From an uncultured bacterium (GTDB taxonomy: Bacteria > Bacillota > Bacilli > Lactobacillales > Lactobacillaceae), in contig CAJMMO010000004.1 in the NCBI GenBank assembly GCA_905214545.1, positions 4,653 through 68,652 of the forward strand: DNA of 64,000 nucleotides. The letters run 5' to 3'. Position 1 is the stretch's first letter. Each line of letters opens with the position of its first letter. The position numbers and the translations under genes were made by a program. A model generated the notes under the pieces. That model saw nothing but the letters and a program-made list of their open reading frames with translations, was not told the origin of the DNA and did no database searches. Below, piece after piece: positions 50,593 to 58,774 of the stretch.

Positions 50593-51411
50593 ATGAAAAA
50601 AGGATATATTTTGGCGGCAACTGCACTAATTTTGCTTGGTGTTTCAACCTCTGCCTGCTCCAGCAGCGCATCAAGCTCATCCAGCGCCAGAGTAGCTAAG
50701 AAAGCCAAGCCTAAATACAATATCTTTAAAGGCAAAACTTTTGTAACTAAAACTGGCGTAATGACCATTAAAAAAGTTGTCAACGTCAAAATCCACAACA
50801 ACAACTTGCCTGACTCAGACGCCAACTATAATGCCGTAATTGTCACAGGTACTTTTACTAATAAATCTAAGCGTGCCATCAGTCCAGTAGACTTTTTCTC
50901 TAATAACTTAACCTTAGAGCAAAAACTGCATAACCGGATCCACACCATTTCCACGGGCAGCGGGGTCTGGGACGATGGTTCCTTTGGCAAATATGCAAAT
51001 ACCATCAAAGCGTCAGAAGACAAGGTTGAGCCGGGGAAGACAATGAACTTTGCCATCGACTTTGACTTAACAAAAGAATCTGGCGACAAGCTGGCCTCCA
51101 CTTACCTTTTGCAGCCAGTTCTGAGACAGACCGCTAAACCTTTGGAAATTAAGGCTGTCAGCGATCAAATTAATGTGGCCAGTGACGTCAGCTACGACAA
51201 CGATGACACCGACTATGAATCCGACGATACGGATACAAACGATGACACCGACACGGACACTGATATCGATACGGATGACGATGACACTGCTTCTGACACC
51301 GATTCAGATACGGATGATGACACCAGCAGCCAAAGCTCTGATAACCAAACTGACAGTAACCAAGACAACAGCAGCGCTGACACCAACAATACTGATGAAA
51401 ACGAAAATTAA
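50593..51411 (+). CDS. DUF5067-like lipoprotein with Asp/Ser-rich tail
   Basis: 272 residues from ATG after AGGGA (MKKGYILAAT). A lipobox ends at STSAC. A serine-rich linker leads to a domain of about 150 residues (FVTKTGVMTIKKV ... VEPGKTMNFAIDFDL) resembling DUF5067 lipoproteins. The last 80 residues are almost only D, T, S and N, so the tail is strongly acidic and disordered. It lies between two near-identical terminator repeats. Function unknown. Confidence 0.75.
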   Translation: MKKGYILAATALILLGVSTSACSSSASSSSSARVAKKAKPKYNIFKGKTFVTKTGVMTIKKVVNVKIHNNNLPDSDANYNAVIVTGTFTNKSKRAISPVDFFSNNLTLEQKLHNRIHTISTGSGVWDDGSFGKYANTIKASEDKVEPGKTMNFAIDFDLTKESGDKLASTYLLQPVLRQTAKPLEIKAVSDQINVASDVSYDNDDTDYESDDTDTNDDTDTDTDIDTDDDDTASDTDSDTDDDTSSQSSDNQTDSNQDNSSADTNNTDENEN

Positions 51412-51423
51412 AAGCCTTTGAAC

Positions 51424-51469
51424 ATGCAAAAAAAGACCGCCACAAACCTGTGACGGCCTTTTTGTTAAG
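51424..51469 (+). repeat. Direct repeat copy 2, containing a terminator
   Basis: Second copy of the 46-base element at 50376-50421, with two C-for-T changes. The stem (51435-51458) with its T-run ends the lipoprotein message. Confidence 0.85.
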
Positions 51470-51476
51470 ACACTGA

Positions 51477-51549
51477 TGCTGAATGACAGAATCGAACTGT
51501 CGACCTTCTCTTTACGAGGGAGACGCTCTACCGACTGAGCTAATTCAGC
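51477..51549 (-). tRNA. tRNA-Thr (anticodon CGT)
   Basis: 73 bases on the minus strand. Acceptor GCTGAAT pairs with ATTCAGC; anticodon loop CTCGTAA gives CGT. The anticodon stem TCTCC/AGAGA has one C-A mismatch next to the loop. T-arm TTCGATT. CCA not encoded. Confidence 0.9.
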
Positions 51550-51574
51550 TTAGCACCCCATAACTATACCCTAC

Positions 51575-52228
51575 TTAATACGCATTTTCAATTCTAATTG
51601 TGCCAGAGCGGCTGCTGCGCGCCTGCTCCTGCAGCATATCAAACGGCGACTGCACCTGCACCTTGCCGATATATTCCCTGATCTTGCGCGGCGCCACAAT
51701 GTCGCTCATCATCAGCCAATACTCAATCAGGCTGAAGATCTTCGTGACGTAAGACTCCAAAAAGACCGGGTCGTCGATTTCAAAATCCGGATTGCCCGTC
51801 AGGTACTTCGCACCCTTTTTAAATTCAGCAATCGACAATTCCTTCACCTTGCGCTCAAAGCGGAGATCGCCGTTGTCAGATAGCAGCACCTGGGCTGCCT
51901 CCTTGTTTTCCTCGCAAAATTCCAGCACGTGCTTAAAAGCCGGGTCAGCCAGCTCGTAGACGTCTTCTCGGTCTGGCGCCCCGTGCAAAGCCTTGACCGC
52001 CTCAAAATCGCGCGCCATGGCCTCCTGCAGCCCCTCCAGCATGTGCTTTTCTAACAGGTCCAGCAAATCATTGCGGTCCTTGTAGTAATGGTAAAAAGTG
52101 CGGGAGCTGACCTGCGCCTTAGCGATGATATCCTTGTCCTTCAGCTCGCGGAACGGTTTTTCCTTCATGCAGGCGAGCATCCCTGCTACGATTCTCACCC
52201 GGGTGTTGTACAGCCTGAAATCCATCAA
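51575..52228 (-). CDS. TetR/AcrR family regulator C
   Basis: 217 residues from TTG at 52228 (10 bases after AGGAG) or ATG at 52225. Helix-turn-helix at about 27-51 (ELKDKDIIAKAQVSSRTFYHYY). Closest relative in the window is regulator A (45417), the same length and domain plan. A palindrome just upstream could be its own operator. Neighbours are tRNA-Thr and, divergently, galE. Confidence 0.87.
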   Translation of the reverse strand: MMDFRLYNTRVRIVAGMLACMKEKPFRELKDKDIIAKAQVSSRTFYHYYKDRNDLLDLLEKHMLEGLQEAMARDFEAVKALHGAPDREDVYELADPAFKHVLEFCEENKEAAQVLLSDNGDLRFERKVKELSIAEFKKGAKYLTGNPDFEIDDPVFLESYVTKIFSLIEYWLMMSDIVAPRKIREYIGKVQVQSPFDMLQEQARSSRSGTIRIENAY

Positions 52229-52244
52229 TGGTCTCTATCTCCTC

Positions 52245-52269
52245 AAATAATAACTAATGTTATTTATTT
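52245..52269. promoter_or_regulatory. Palindromic candidate operator before TetR regulator C
   Basis: AAATAATAAC, four bases, GTTATTTATTT: inverted arms with one insertion, starting 16 bases upstream of the gene's start. Typical for autoregulation. Confidence 0.45.
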
Positions 52270-52508
52270 CCCTGGTTATAATTTGCCACATTTTTAGCAA
52301 CATGTGTTAGATTTTGCCTAAAAAATAAGACAATTGCCCATTTTATGTACTTTTGTCACAGCTAAAAAGGCCCTAGACGATGCTAACAGCCGTTTCCCTG
52401 CTTGTTCTGATTAGCCGTTAAGTTGAATTTCCGGACAACCCGGGCTTATTTTAATGACAAAGTGGGTTATAATTTTGTTAGCTTCTTACGTTAAAAAGGA
52501 GATTAACT

Positions 52509-53501
52509 ATGCATATTTTAGTTGTCGGCGGCGCTGGCTATATCGGTTCACACGCCGTCAAAGCTTTAGTCCAAAAAGGCCACGACGTCACCGTCGTCGA
52601 TGCCTTATACACCGGCCACCGGAAGGCCGTAGACCCGCACGCCCACTTCTACCAAGTCGACCTGCGCGATACTTTTGCTATCAGCCAGATCCTGCGCAAG
52701 CACAAGATCGAAGCCGTCATCCACTTTGCGGCCTATTCCTTAGTCCCAGAGTCCTTGCAGCACCCTTTGATGTACTTTGACAACAACGTCAGCGGCATGG
52801 TTTCCCTGCTGGAAGCCATGCAGGAAAATCAAATCCGCTACCTGGTCTTCTCATCATCGGCTGCCACCTACGGCATCCCCGCTAAGACGCCGATCACCGA
52901 AGACTTCCCGTTAAACCCGATCAACCCTTACGGCGAAAGCAAGGCCATGATGGAAGACATCATCCGCTGGGCCGCCAAGGCCTACGGCATCAAGTTCATT
53001 GCCCTGCGCTACTTTAACGTCGCCGGGGCTTCTATCGACGGCAGCATCGGCGAAGACCACCACCCGGAAACTCACTTGATCCCGAACATCCTTAAAAGTG
53101 CTGCCGACCCGGATGCCGAGTTCACCATCTTCGGTTCCGACTACGACACCCCTGACGGCACGAACGTCCGCGACTATGTGCACGTCGTCGACTTGATCGA
53201 TGCCCACCTTTTAGCCCTGCAATACTTAGTGAAAAATGAGCGTTCGGATGTCTTCAACCTGGGTTCGGCCCACGGCTTCTCCAACTTGGAGATCCTGCGC
53301 GCTGCCATGGAAGTAACCGGGGTCCAAATCCCTTACACAATCGGCCAGCGCCGCGGCGGCGACCCCGACGCCTTAATCGCCGACTCCACCAAGGCCCGCC
53401 AGATCTTAGGCTGGCAGCCAAAGCACGACGACCTCGCCGACATCTTAGGCACGGCCTGGCAGTGGCACCAAACCCATCCGCAAGGCTACGCCGACCGTTA
53501 A
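52509..53501 (+). CDS. galE: UDP-glucose 4-epimerase
   Basis: 330 residues of the extended SDR family. NAD-binding GGAGYIGSH starts at residue 7; the catalytic serine and tyrosine lie in SSSAATYG and NPYGESK. GalE interconverts UDP-glucose and UDP-galactose (some members also the N-acetyl forms), supplying sugar donors for surface polysaccharides or joining galactose use. Stand-alone, AAAAAGGAG before the ATG, TATAAT at 52468-52473. Confidence 0.95.
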   Translation: MHILVVGGAGYIGSHAVKALVQKGHDVTVVDALYTGHRKAVDPHAHFYQVDLRDTFAISQILRKHKIEAVIHFAAYSLVPESLQHPLMYFDNNVSGMVSLLEAMQENQIRYLVFSSSAATYGIPAKTPITEDFPLNPINPYGESKAMMEDIIRWAAKAYGIKFIALRYFNVAGASIDGSIGEDHHPETHLIPNILKSAADPDAEFTIFGSDYDTPDGTNVRDYVHVVDLIDAHLLALQYLVKNERSDVFNLGSAHGFSNLEILRAAMEVTGVQIPYTIGQRRGGDPDALIADSTKARQILGWQPKHDDLADILGTAWQWHQTHPQGYADR

Positions 53502-53517
53502 TTTTAAGCATAAAAAA

Positions 53518-53543
53518 AACGCGTCCCAATTATGGGACGCGTT
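53518..53543. terminator. Bidirectional terminator between galE and adhE
   Basis: AACGCGTCCCA and TGGGACGCGTT pair perfectly across ATTA, with A/T runs on both sides. Confidence 0.92.
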
Positions 53544-53555
53544 TTTTATTTGTCA

Positions 53556-56171
53556 TTATTCAACGTTTTTGCCAACGTAGCATTCCTTCATCAGTTCTTC
53601 GATTTGGCTGATAAATGGCGATACCGGGTTGGTAACAGTGTTCTGGTCGCCGTAGGCCTGGACTGCCAGGTCGTGGACATCCCTGTTGAATTCGGCTTCG
53701 TCAACGCCGTTAGCCTTAAAGCTGAGCTTGATATCCATGTTGTGGGCCAATTCAACAATTCTTTGGATGAAGCCTTTGACCAGCTCGTCTTCGTTAGTAC
53801 CTTCAACCCCGATCATCCGGGCTAAGGTTGCGTAGTCGCTCTTAGCGCGGTAGACGGAGTAGTGCGGCCACATCGCCAGCTTGCGCGGCTTTTTGGCGTT
53901 AAAGGCAATGGTCTGCGGCAGGCTGATCGCATCGCTCAAGCCGCTTGGGATGTTGAACTTGGAGCCGACGGTGTGGGCAATCGAGTGGGCGATGCCCAAG
54001 AAGGCGTTGGAGTAGGCCATGCCGGCAATGGTTGCGGCATCGTGCATCTTCTTTCTGGCGTCCATGTCGCCGTTGTAAGAAGCTTCCAAGTTGTTGAAAA
54101 TCATCCGGCAGGCTTGCACTGACCAGCCGCGGGTGAAGTCGGTGGCCATGGTCGAAACATATGATTCGATCGCGTGGGCCAAGGCTTCAAAACCGGACCG
54201 GGCAATCAAAGGCTTTGGCAGGTCTTCCACAAACTGCTCGTCGACGATCGTGACGTCTGGGTTCAACGAGTAGTCGCAGATCGTGTGCTTGATGCCGGTC
54301 TTGCCGTCTTTAATGACAGCTACTGGCGAAACTTCGGAGCCGGTGCCGGAAGTAGTTGGGATGCAGACGATTTTTACCAAGTGCTTAGTGGGAAACAAGG
54401 TCGTTCTTCTTCTGATATCCAAAAACTTTTGGTAGGCATCAGCATAAGTCATTTCCGGGTTTTCGTAGCGCAGCCGCATCAGCTTGGCTGCGTCCATGAC
54501 AGAGCCGCCGCCTAAGGCGATGACTACATCCGGCTTGAAGATCTGCATGCGGTGGACGCCGTCGTCGACAACGCTGGTCGTCGGGTCCTTAGTTACGCCC
54601 TCAAAGATCTCGTATTGGTTCTTGCCGATCCGCTCGGAAATAATGTCCGTGATGATTGAGGCAAAGCCTTGGTCGGCCACACCCTTGTCAGTCACGATGA
54701 AAAAGCGGGACACATTTGGCATGTGGCGCAGGTAGTTAGCCGCATTTTTTTCAAAATAACTCTTAGCGGGCACTTTCAGCCACTGCATGTTATCGCGCCG
54801 CATGGCGACCGTCTTGATATTCAAGAGGTCGCGTGCGGAGATGTTGTGAGAAACCGAGTTCAAACCATATGAACCAGTCCCCAGGGTCAGTGACGGCGTC
54901 ATGTTGTTGTACAAGTCGCCGATGCCGCCGACGCTGGCCGGCGAGTTGACCAGGATCCGGCAGGCGGACATGGCCAAGGCAAAGCGCTTGATCAGGTCCT
55001 TGTCGCTGGTGTGGATGCCGGCAGTGTGGCCGCGGCCGCCGTAGTTTAACAGGTCCGTGCAGATTTGGAAGGCCTGCTCGGTTGAGTCAGCCTTATACAT
55101 GGAAAGAACCGGCGACAGCTTTTCAGCTGACAGCGGGTAGTCCGAGCCGACGCCGTCGAGTTCGGCAATCAGGATCTTAGTGTCGGCCGGCACGCTCAAG
55201 CCGCAGAGCTTGGCGATTTCCGGCGCACTCTTGCCGGCGATTGGGCCGCGCACGGTGCCGCGCCGCGGGTCGATGAAGCCGTCGCTGAATTTCTTTAATT
55301 CAGATGGCTTGACGAAGTAGCAGCCCCAATCCAGGAAAGCCTTTTTTACTTGGTCGTAGATGGCGCTGTCGACGACGACTGAGTTTTCTGAAGAACAGAT
55401 CATGCCGTTGTCGAAGGTCTTGGACAAGACGATGTCGTAGACGGTCTTGGCGATGTCAGCGGACTTTTCAATATAAGAAGGACCGTTGCCGGGGCCAACA
55501 CCCAAGGCAGGCTTGCCAGTTGAGTAGGCAGCCTTGACCATGCTTGGGCCGCCAGTTGCCAAAACAGTCTGCACGCCTGGGTGGTTCATCAAGTCGGTCG
55601 TAGCTTGCAGGCTCGGCTTGCTGATCCACTGGATGCAGTTTTCAGGAGCACCGGCAGCAATGGCAGCGTCCCGGATTACTTCCGCGGTCTTCACACAGGA
55701 CTTTTGGGCCTGCGGGTGGAAGCCGAAAATGATCGCGTTTCTGGTCTTCAAAGCGATCATGGACTTGAAGATCACGGTCGAAGTCGGGTTGGTAACCGGG
55801 GTGACACCGGCGATGACACCGATTGGCTCTGCGATCTTAATCAGCTCGCGTTCCTTGTCTTCGGAAATAATCCCGACGGTCTTTTCATGCCGCAGCGAGT
55901 TCCAAATGTTTTCGCTGGCATACATGTTCTTCGTGGTCTTGTCTTCGACCACGCCGCGGCCAGTCTCTTCCACGGCCATTTTAGCCAGCGGGTAAGAATT
56001 CTGCTCGCCGGCAATCGCAATGGCCTGGCAGATTTTGTCGACCTGGTCTTGGTTAAAGTCAGCCATCGCGTCTAAGGCGACGTGGGCCTTTTTAAATAAA
56101 TCATCGATCATCGCTGCCACTTCTTCTTTTTCGGCAGCTGGGTCTTTTACTTTCTTTTCAGTGTCAGACAT
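53556..56171 (-). CDS. adhE: Bifunctional acetaldehyde-CoA/alcohol dehydrogenase
   Basis: 871 residues, full length. The N-terminal aldehyde dehydrogenase half has catalytic Cys259 in GMICSSENS; the C-terminal iron-type alcohol dehydrogenase half begins near DKGVADQGF and carries GGGSVMDAAK and the metal ligands in FEALAHAIESYVS and AHSIAHTVG. AdhE reduces acetyl-CoA to ethanol, using two NADH, and normally forms spirosomes. A Rex-like site at the transcription start suggests redox control. Absent from many homofermentative lactobacilli, so its presence is a useful strain or species marker. Confidence 0.95.
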   Translation of the reverse strand: MSDTEKKVKDPAAEKEEVAAMIDDLFKKAHVALDAMADFNQDQVDKICQAIAIAGEQNSYPLAKMAVEETGRGVVEDKTTKNMYASENIWNSLRHEKTVGIISEDKERELIKIAEPIGVIAGVTPVTNPTSTVIFKSMIALKTRNAIIFGFHPQAQKSCVKTAEVIRDAAIAAGAPENCIQWISKPSLQATTDLMNHPGVQTVLATGGPSMVKAAYSTGKPALGVGPGNGPSYIEKSADIAKTVYDIVLSKTFDNGMICSSENSVVVDSAIYDQVKKAFLDWGCYFVKPSELKKFSDGFIDPRRGTVRGPIAGKSAPEIAKLCGLSVPADTKILIAELDGVGSDYPLSAEKLSPVLSMYKADSTEQAFQICTDLLNYGGRGHTAGIHTSDKDLIKRFALAMSACRILVNSPASVGGIGDLYNNMTPSLTLGTGSYGLNSVSHNISARDLLNIKTVAMRRDNMQWLKVPAKSYFEKNAANYLRHMPNVSRFFIVTDKGVADQGFASIITDIISERIGKNQYEIFEGVTKDPTTSVVDDGVHRMQIFKPDVVIALGGGSVMDAAKLMRLRYENPEMTYADAYQKFLDIRRRTTLFPTKHLVKIVCIPTTSGTGSEVSPVAVIKDGKTGIKHTICDYSLNPDVTIVDEQFVEDLPKPLIARSGFEALAHAIESYVSTMATDFTRGWSVQACRMIFNNLEASYNGDMDARKKMHDAATIAGMAYSNAFLGIAHSIAHTVGSKFNIPSGLSDAISLPQTIAFNAKKPRKLAMWPHYSVYRAKSDYATLARMIGVEGTNEDELVKGFIQRIVELAHNMDIKLSFKANGVDEAEFNRDVHDLAVQAYGDQNTVTNPVSPFISQIEELMKECYVGKNVE

Positions 56172-56190
56172 TTAATCGTCCTCCATCCTT

Positions 56191-56218
56191 TTGTGAATTC
56201 GCTCTCAAAGTCATTATA
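56191..56218 (-). promoter_or_regulatory. adhE -10 and Rex-like operator
   Basis: TTGTGAATTCGCTCTCAA (56191-56208) matches the Rex consensus TTGTGAA-N4-TTCACAA at 12 of 14 defined bases. The minus-strand TATAAT of adhE is at 56213-56218, so the site covers the start of transcription. Confidence 0.55.
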
Positions 56219-56355
56219 TGCTTATTTTCGACCGGGCGAAAGTGGGAACTTTAAAGTTATTCTGGCGGCGTTATTCAATATATATATGCCTAAATTAAAA
56301 TTATTATATCTATAAAAACATTATATATACCTAAATAAAAAGCGCGATTTGGCGG

Positions 56356-56369
56356 TGTTTACGCTTACA
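56356..56369. promoter_or_regulatory. cre-like operator of the GDPD-MFS operon
   Basis: TGTTTACGCTTACA has 12 of 14 consensus positions. It overlaps TACAAT at 56366-56371, a possible -10, which would place CcpA on the promoter. Confidence 0.6.
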
Positions 56370-56547
56370 ATCTTGATGCAATAGACTTTTAGGGGGCTTG
56401 CCCTATATTAATAGGCTGATTTATAGTTTATGGCCGTAGGCTTGAATAGTTTATTTACAAAACTTTCCTGATTATTTTCTACAACCGCTTTTTGTTTGCC
56501 TACTAAAAGCGGCTTCAATGTTCGTTTGTCATAATTGGAGGTTTATT

Positions 56548-57336
56548 ATGACTAGTTTCCGTATTTTCTCACACCGTGGTATGTCAACTCTGGCACCTGA
56601 AAACACCATGCCAGCATTTGAATTAATGCCAAAATACGGTGCTACCTGGTTAGAAACTGACCTGGGCATCACCAAGGATGAAAAGCTGGTTATCATCCAC
56701 GACGACTACCTGGACCGTACTACTAACGGTACCGGCCGCGTAGTTGACCACACTTTCGACGAGATCCGCAGCCTGGATGCAGGTTCATGGTTCTCACCAG
56801 AATTCAAGGGCACCAAGGTTCCAACTCTGGACGAATTGATCGCCTTCATGAACAAGTACAAGGTCAACGCCAACTTCGAATTAAAGGCCATCATCGGCCC
56901 AGACGCTAACCGTCTTGCTGATTCAGAAATCAAGCAATTCGCTAAGAAGATCGACGAAATCGACCCAGCTTGTGACATCATCATTTCTTCATTCAACCCA
57001 ATCATGCTGATCAAGATGCGTCAGCTGCGTCCAGACTTGAAGTACGCTTGCCTGTTTGAAGACCACACCTTCTACGATGACTGGACTTTAATTATGCAAG
57101 CTTGTGGCGCTAAGATTATCCACCCACAAAGCGAACACTTGACTCGCGGCACTGTTCAAATGATGAAGGACTACGGCTACGAAGTTAACGTTTGGACTTG
57201 TGACACTATCGACCGTGCTAACGAATTGGCAAACTGGGGCGTAGACGGTGTATTCACTGACATCACCCAATCATTCCCAGGTCACCAAAGAAAGGAAGGC
57301 CCACACTATGGCAAGTTCCTCACAACCTGGTTCTAA
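56548..57336 (+). CDS. Glycerophosphodiester phosphodiesterase
   Basis: 262 residues from the ATG that follows GGAGG by seven bases (MTSFRIFSHRG); an earlier in-frame ATG at 56518 lacks such a site. HRG at the start, APENTMPAF, WLETDLGIT, the second histidine of IIHDDYLDRTTNGTG and FELKAI are the GDPD active-site residues, all present. No signal peptide, so it acts on imported glycerophosphodiesters, releasing glycerol-3-phosphate and an alcohol. Codons favour CCA, TCA, GGT and ACT. The next MFS gene begins inside its last 29 bases. Confidence 0.93.
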   Translation: MTSFRIFSHRGMSTLAPENTMPAFELMPKYGATWLETDLGITKDEKLVIIHDDYLDRTTNGTGRVVDHTFDEIRSLDAGSWFSPEFKGTKVPTLDELIAFMNKYKVNANFELKAIIGPDANRLADSEIKQFAKKIDEIDPACDIIISSFNPIMLIKMRQLRPDLKYACLFEDHTFYDDWTLIMQACGAKIIHPQSEHLTRGTVQMMKDYGYEVNVWTCDTIDRANELANWGVDGVFTDITQSFPGHQRKEGPHYGKFLTTWF

Positions 57337-58669
57337 GAAAAAGGGCGGCTTCCTGACAAACATGGGCTTCCAATCTGGGAAGCAATTCTCAGGTTTCCTG
57401 AGTGTCGTATTTGCCGGGCAGATCATTTACTCCGCCTTCGAAGCATTTAAGGGTACTTTCTACGACCTTCTGTTGAAGGTTCTGCACTTAAACAACGCTC
57501 AATTGGGTGTTATCTTCTCACTGATCGGTATTTCAGTGTTCTTCTACATCCCTGGCGGCTGGATTAACAACAGATTCTCTGTTCGTTCAATCATCGTCGT
57601 TTCGATGTTAGTAAGATTCTTAACCGTCTTGGTCATCACTTTGATGAACCCAAGTTTCGGGGTCTTAAAAGTCATCGCTGCCATTTGGGGTGTGACTGAC
57701 GGTATCTTCTGGCCAGCCATCTTAAACGGTGTCGACATGATGTCTGACCCAGGCCACAAAGGTTTGGCTTATGGTTTGCTGGAATCAATCCGTCGTGCCC
57801 TCGAAATGAGCATGAACTTGATCCTGGTTGGTATTATGTCAGCCTTCGGCGGCATCGCCATCTTCAAGGGCGGCATGTTCGTTTACAACTTGCTGATCCT
57901 GCCAGTCTGCTTCTGGGTTTGGAAGACTGTTCCAAAGAACGGTATTTCCGAAGACAAGGAAAACGAAACCAGCAAGTCTCTGGACGCCCTGAAGGGTTTA
58001 GGCAAGGTTTTGACTATGCCTAAGATCTGGTTGGCAGCCATCACTGCTTTGACTATTTACTGGTCATACATCAACCTGATCTACACGGTTCCATACCTGC
58101 AGGCTGTCTTCCACGTAAGCCAGTCAGCAGCTTCCCTGTTCGGTATCATTAACACTGGTGCCATGGGTGTTCTGTGTGGTGCCATTTCTGGTATGTTGAC
58201 CGACTACGTCTTCCACTCAACTTCAAAGATGATGTTCTTCTCACTGACTTTAGTTGCAGTTGTCCTGATCGTCGTTCTGTTGATGCCGAAGACCCCTAAC
58301 ATGATGTGGCCAAGCATCATCTTGCTGCTGATCTTCTCATTCGCTATGTTCCTGGCTAAGAGTATCATCATGGCTCCTGTTTCAGAAGCTGATGTTCCTG
58401 ACAAGTACGTTGGTTCTGCGATGAGTTTAGGTTCATTTGCCGGTTACGCTCCAGTCTTCTGGGCATACGGTATGAACGGTTCCATCATCGACCACAACAA
58501 GCCGGTTGCAGCCTACACTAAGATCTTCACTATCGGTGTTGTAGTTGCACTTTGCGGTGTTGTTGCATCATTCATCTTGATGATGGTTAACAGAAAGAAA
58601 GACAAGGCTAACTACGAAGCTAAGAAGGCTGAAAGAGCCAAGAAAGCTGCAGCAGAAAAAGCTGAATAA
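57308..58669 (+). CDS. MFS transporter, paralogue 3 of 4, linked to GDPD
   Basis: 453 residues from ATG at 57308 (MASSSQPGSKKKGG) after AAGGAAGG inside the GDPD gene, so the two are translationally coupled. Twelve helices; PGGWINNRFSVRSI and VDMMSDPGHKGLAYG place it with the carrier at 58775. The C-terminal tail is a long charged helix rich in K, A and E. The coupling to a cytoplasmic GDPD makes it the likely importer of glycerophosphodiesters. Strong codon bias like GDPD. Confidence 0.88.
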   Translation: MASSSQPGSKKKGGFLTNMGFQSGKQFSGFLSVVFAGQIIYSAFEAFKGTFYDLLLKVLHLNNAQLGVIFSLIGISVFFYIPGGWINNRFSVRSIIVVSMLVRFLTVLVITLMNPSFGVLKVIAAIWGVTDGIFWPAILNGVDMMSDPGHKGLAYGLLESIRRALEMSMNLILVGIMSAFGGIAIFKGGMFVYNLLILPVCFWVWKTVPKNGISEDKENETSKSLDALKGLGKVLTMPKIWLAAITALTIYWSYINLIYTVPYLQAVFHVSQSAASLFGIINTGAMGVLCGAISGMLTDYVFHSTSKMMFFSLTLVAVVLIVVLLMPKTPNMMWPSIILLLIFSFAMFLAKSIIMAPVSEADVPDKYVGSAMSLGSFAGYAPVFWAYGMNGSIIDHNKPVAAYTKIFTIGVVVALCGVVASFILMMVNRKKDKANYEAKKAERAKKAAAEKAE

Positions 58670-58686
58670 TCTTTCTTAATTAAAAA

Positions 58687-58709
58687 ACAGGTTCAATTAC
58701 TGAACCTGT
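58687..58709 (+). terminator. Terminator of the GDPD-MFS operon
   Basis: ACAGGTTCA and TGAACCTGT pair across ATTAC, followed by eight T. Confidence 0.9.
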
Positions 58710-58733
58710 TTTTTTTATACCTTCTAATAGCGC

Positions 58734-58739
58734 TATAAT
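58734..58739 (+). promoter_or_regulatory. -10 of MFS carrier 4
   Basis: A perfect TATAAT, ten bases before the cre at 58749. The -35 region is only a T-run. Confidence 0.5.
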
Positions 58740-58748
58740 AGTTTCCGT

Positions 58749-58762
58749 TGAAAACGCTATCT
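58749..58762. promoter_or_regulatory. cre operator of MFS carrier 4
   Basis: TGAAAACGCTATCT matches 13 of 14 consensus positions. It starts right at the predicted transcription start, a classic repressing position. Confidence 0.7.
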
Positions 58763-58774
58763 GAAAGGAAAAGT

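Larger units (their letters stand above)
56172..56547. other. 376-bp gap between adhE and the GDPD gene
   Basis: No gene seen. It holds the adhE promoter with a Rex-like site, CGTTATTCAAT (56269-56279), two copies of a TATATAT-x-CCTAAAT motif (56281-56300 and 56322-56341), a cre (56356-56369), and CCGCTTTT/AAAAGCGG as an 8-bp inverted repeat (56485-56512) in the GDPD leader. Confidence 0.7.

Noticed and set aside
51190..51405. Tandem GAT/GAC-ACC repeats as a possible CRISPR or satellite
   Set aside because: The repeats are in frame, irregular in length and encode the Asp-Thr tail; there are no spacers of constant size.
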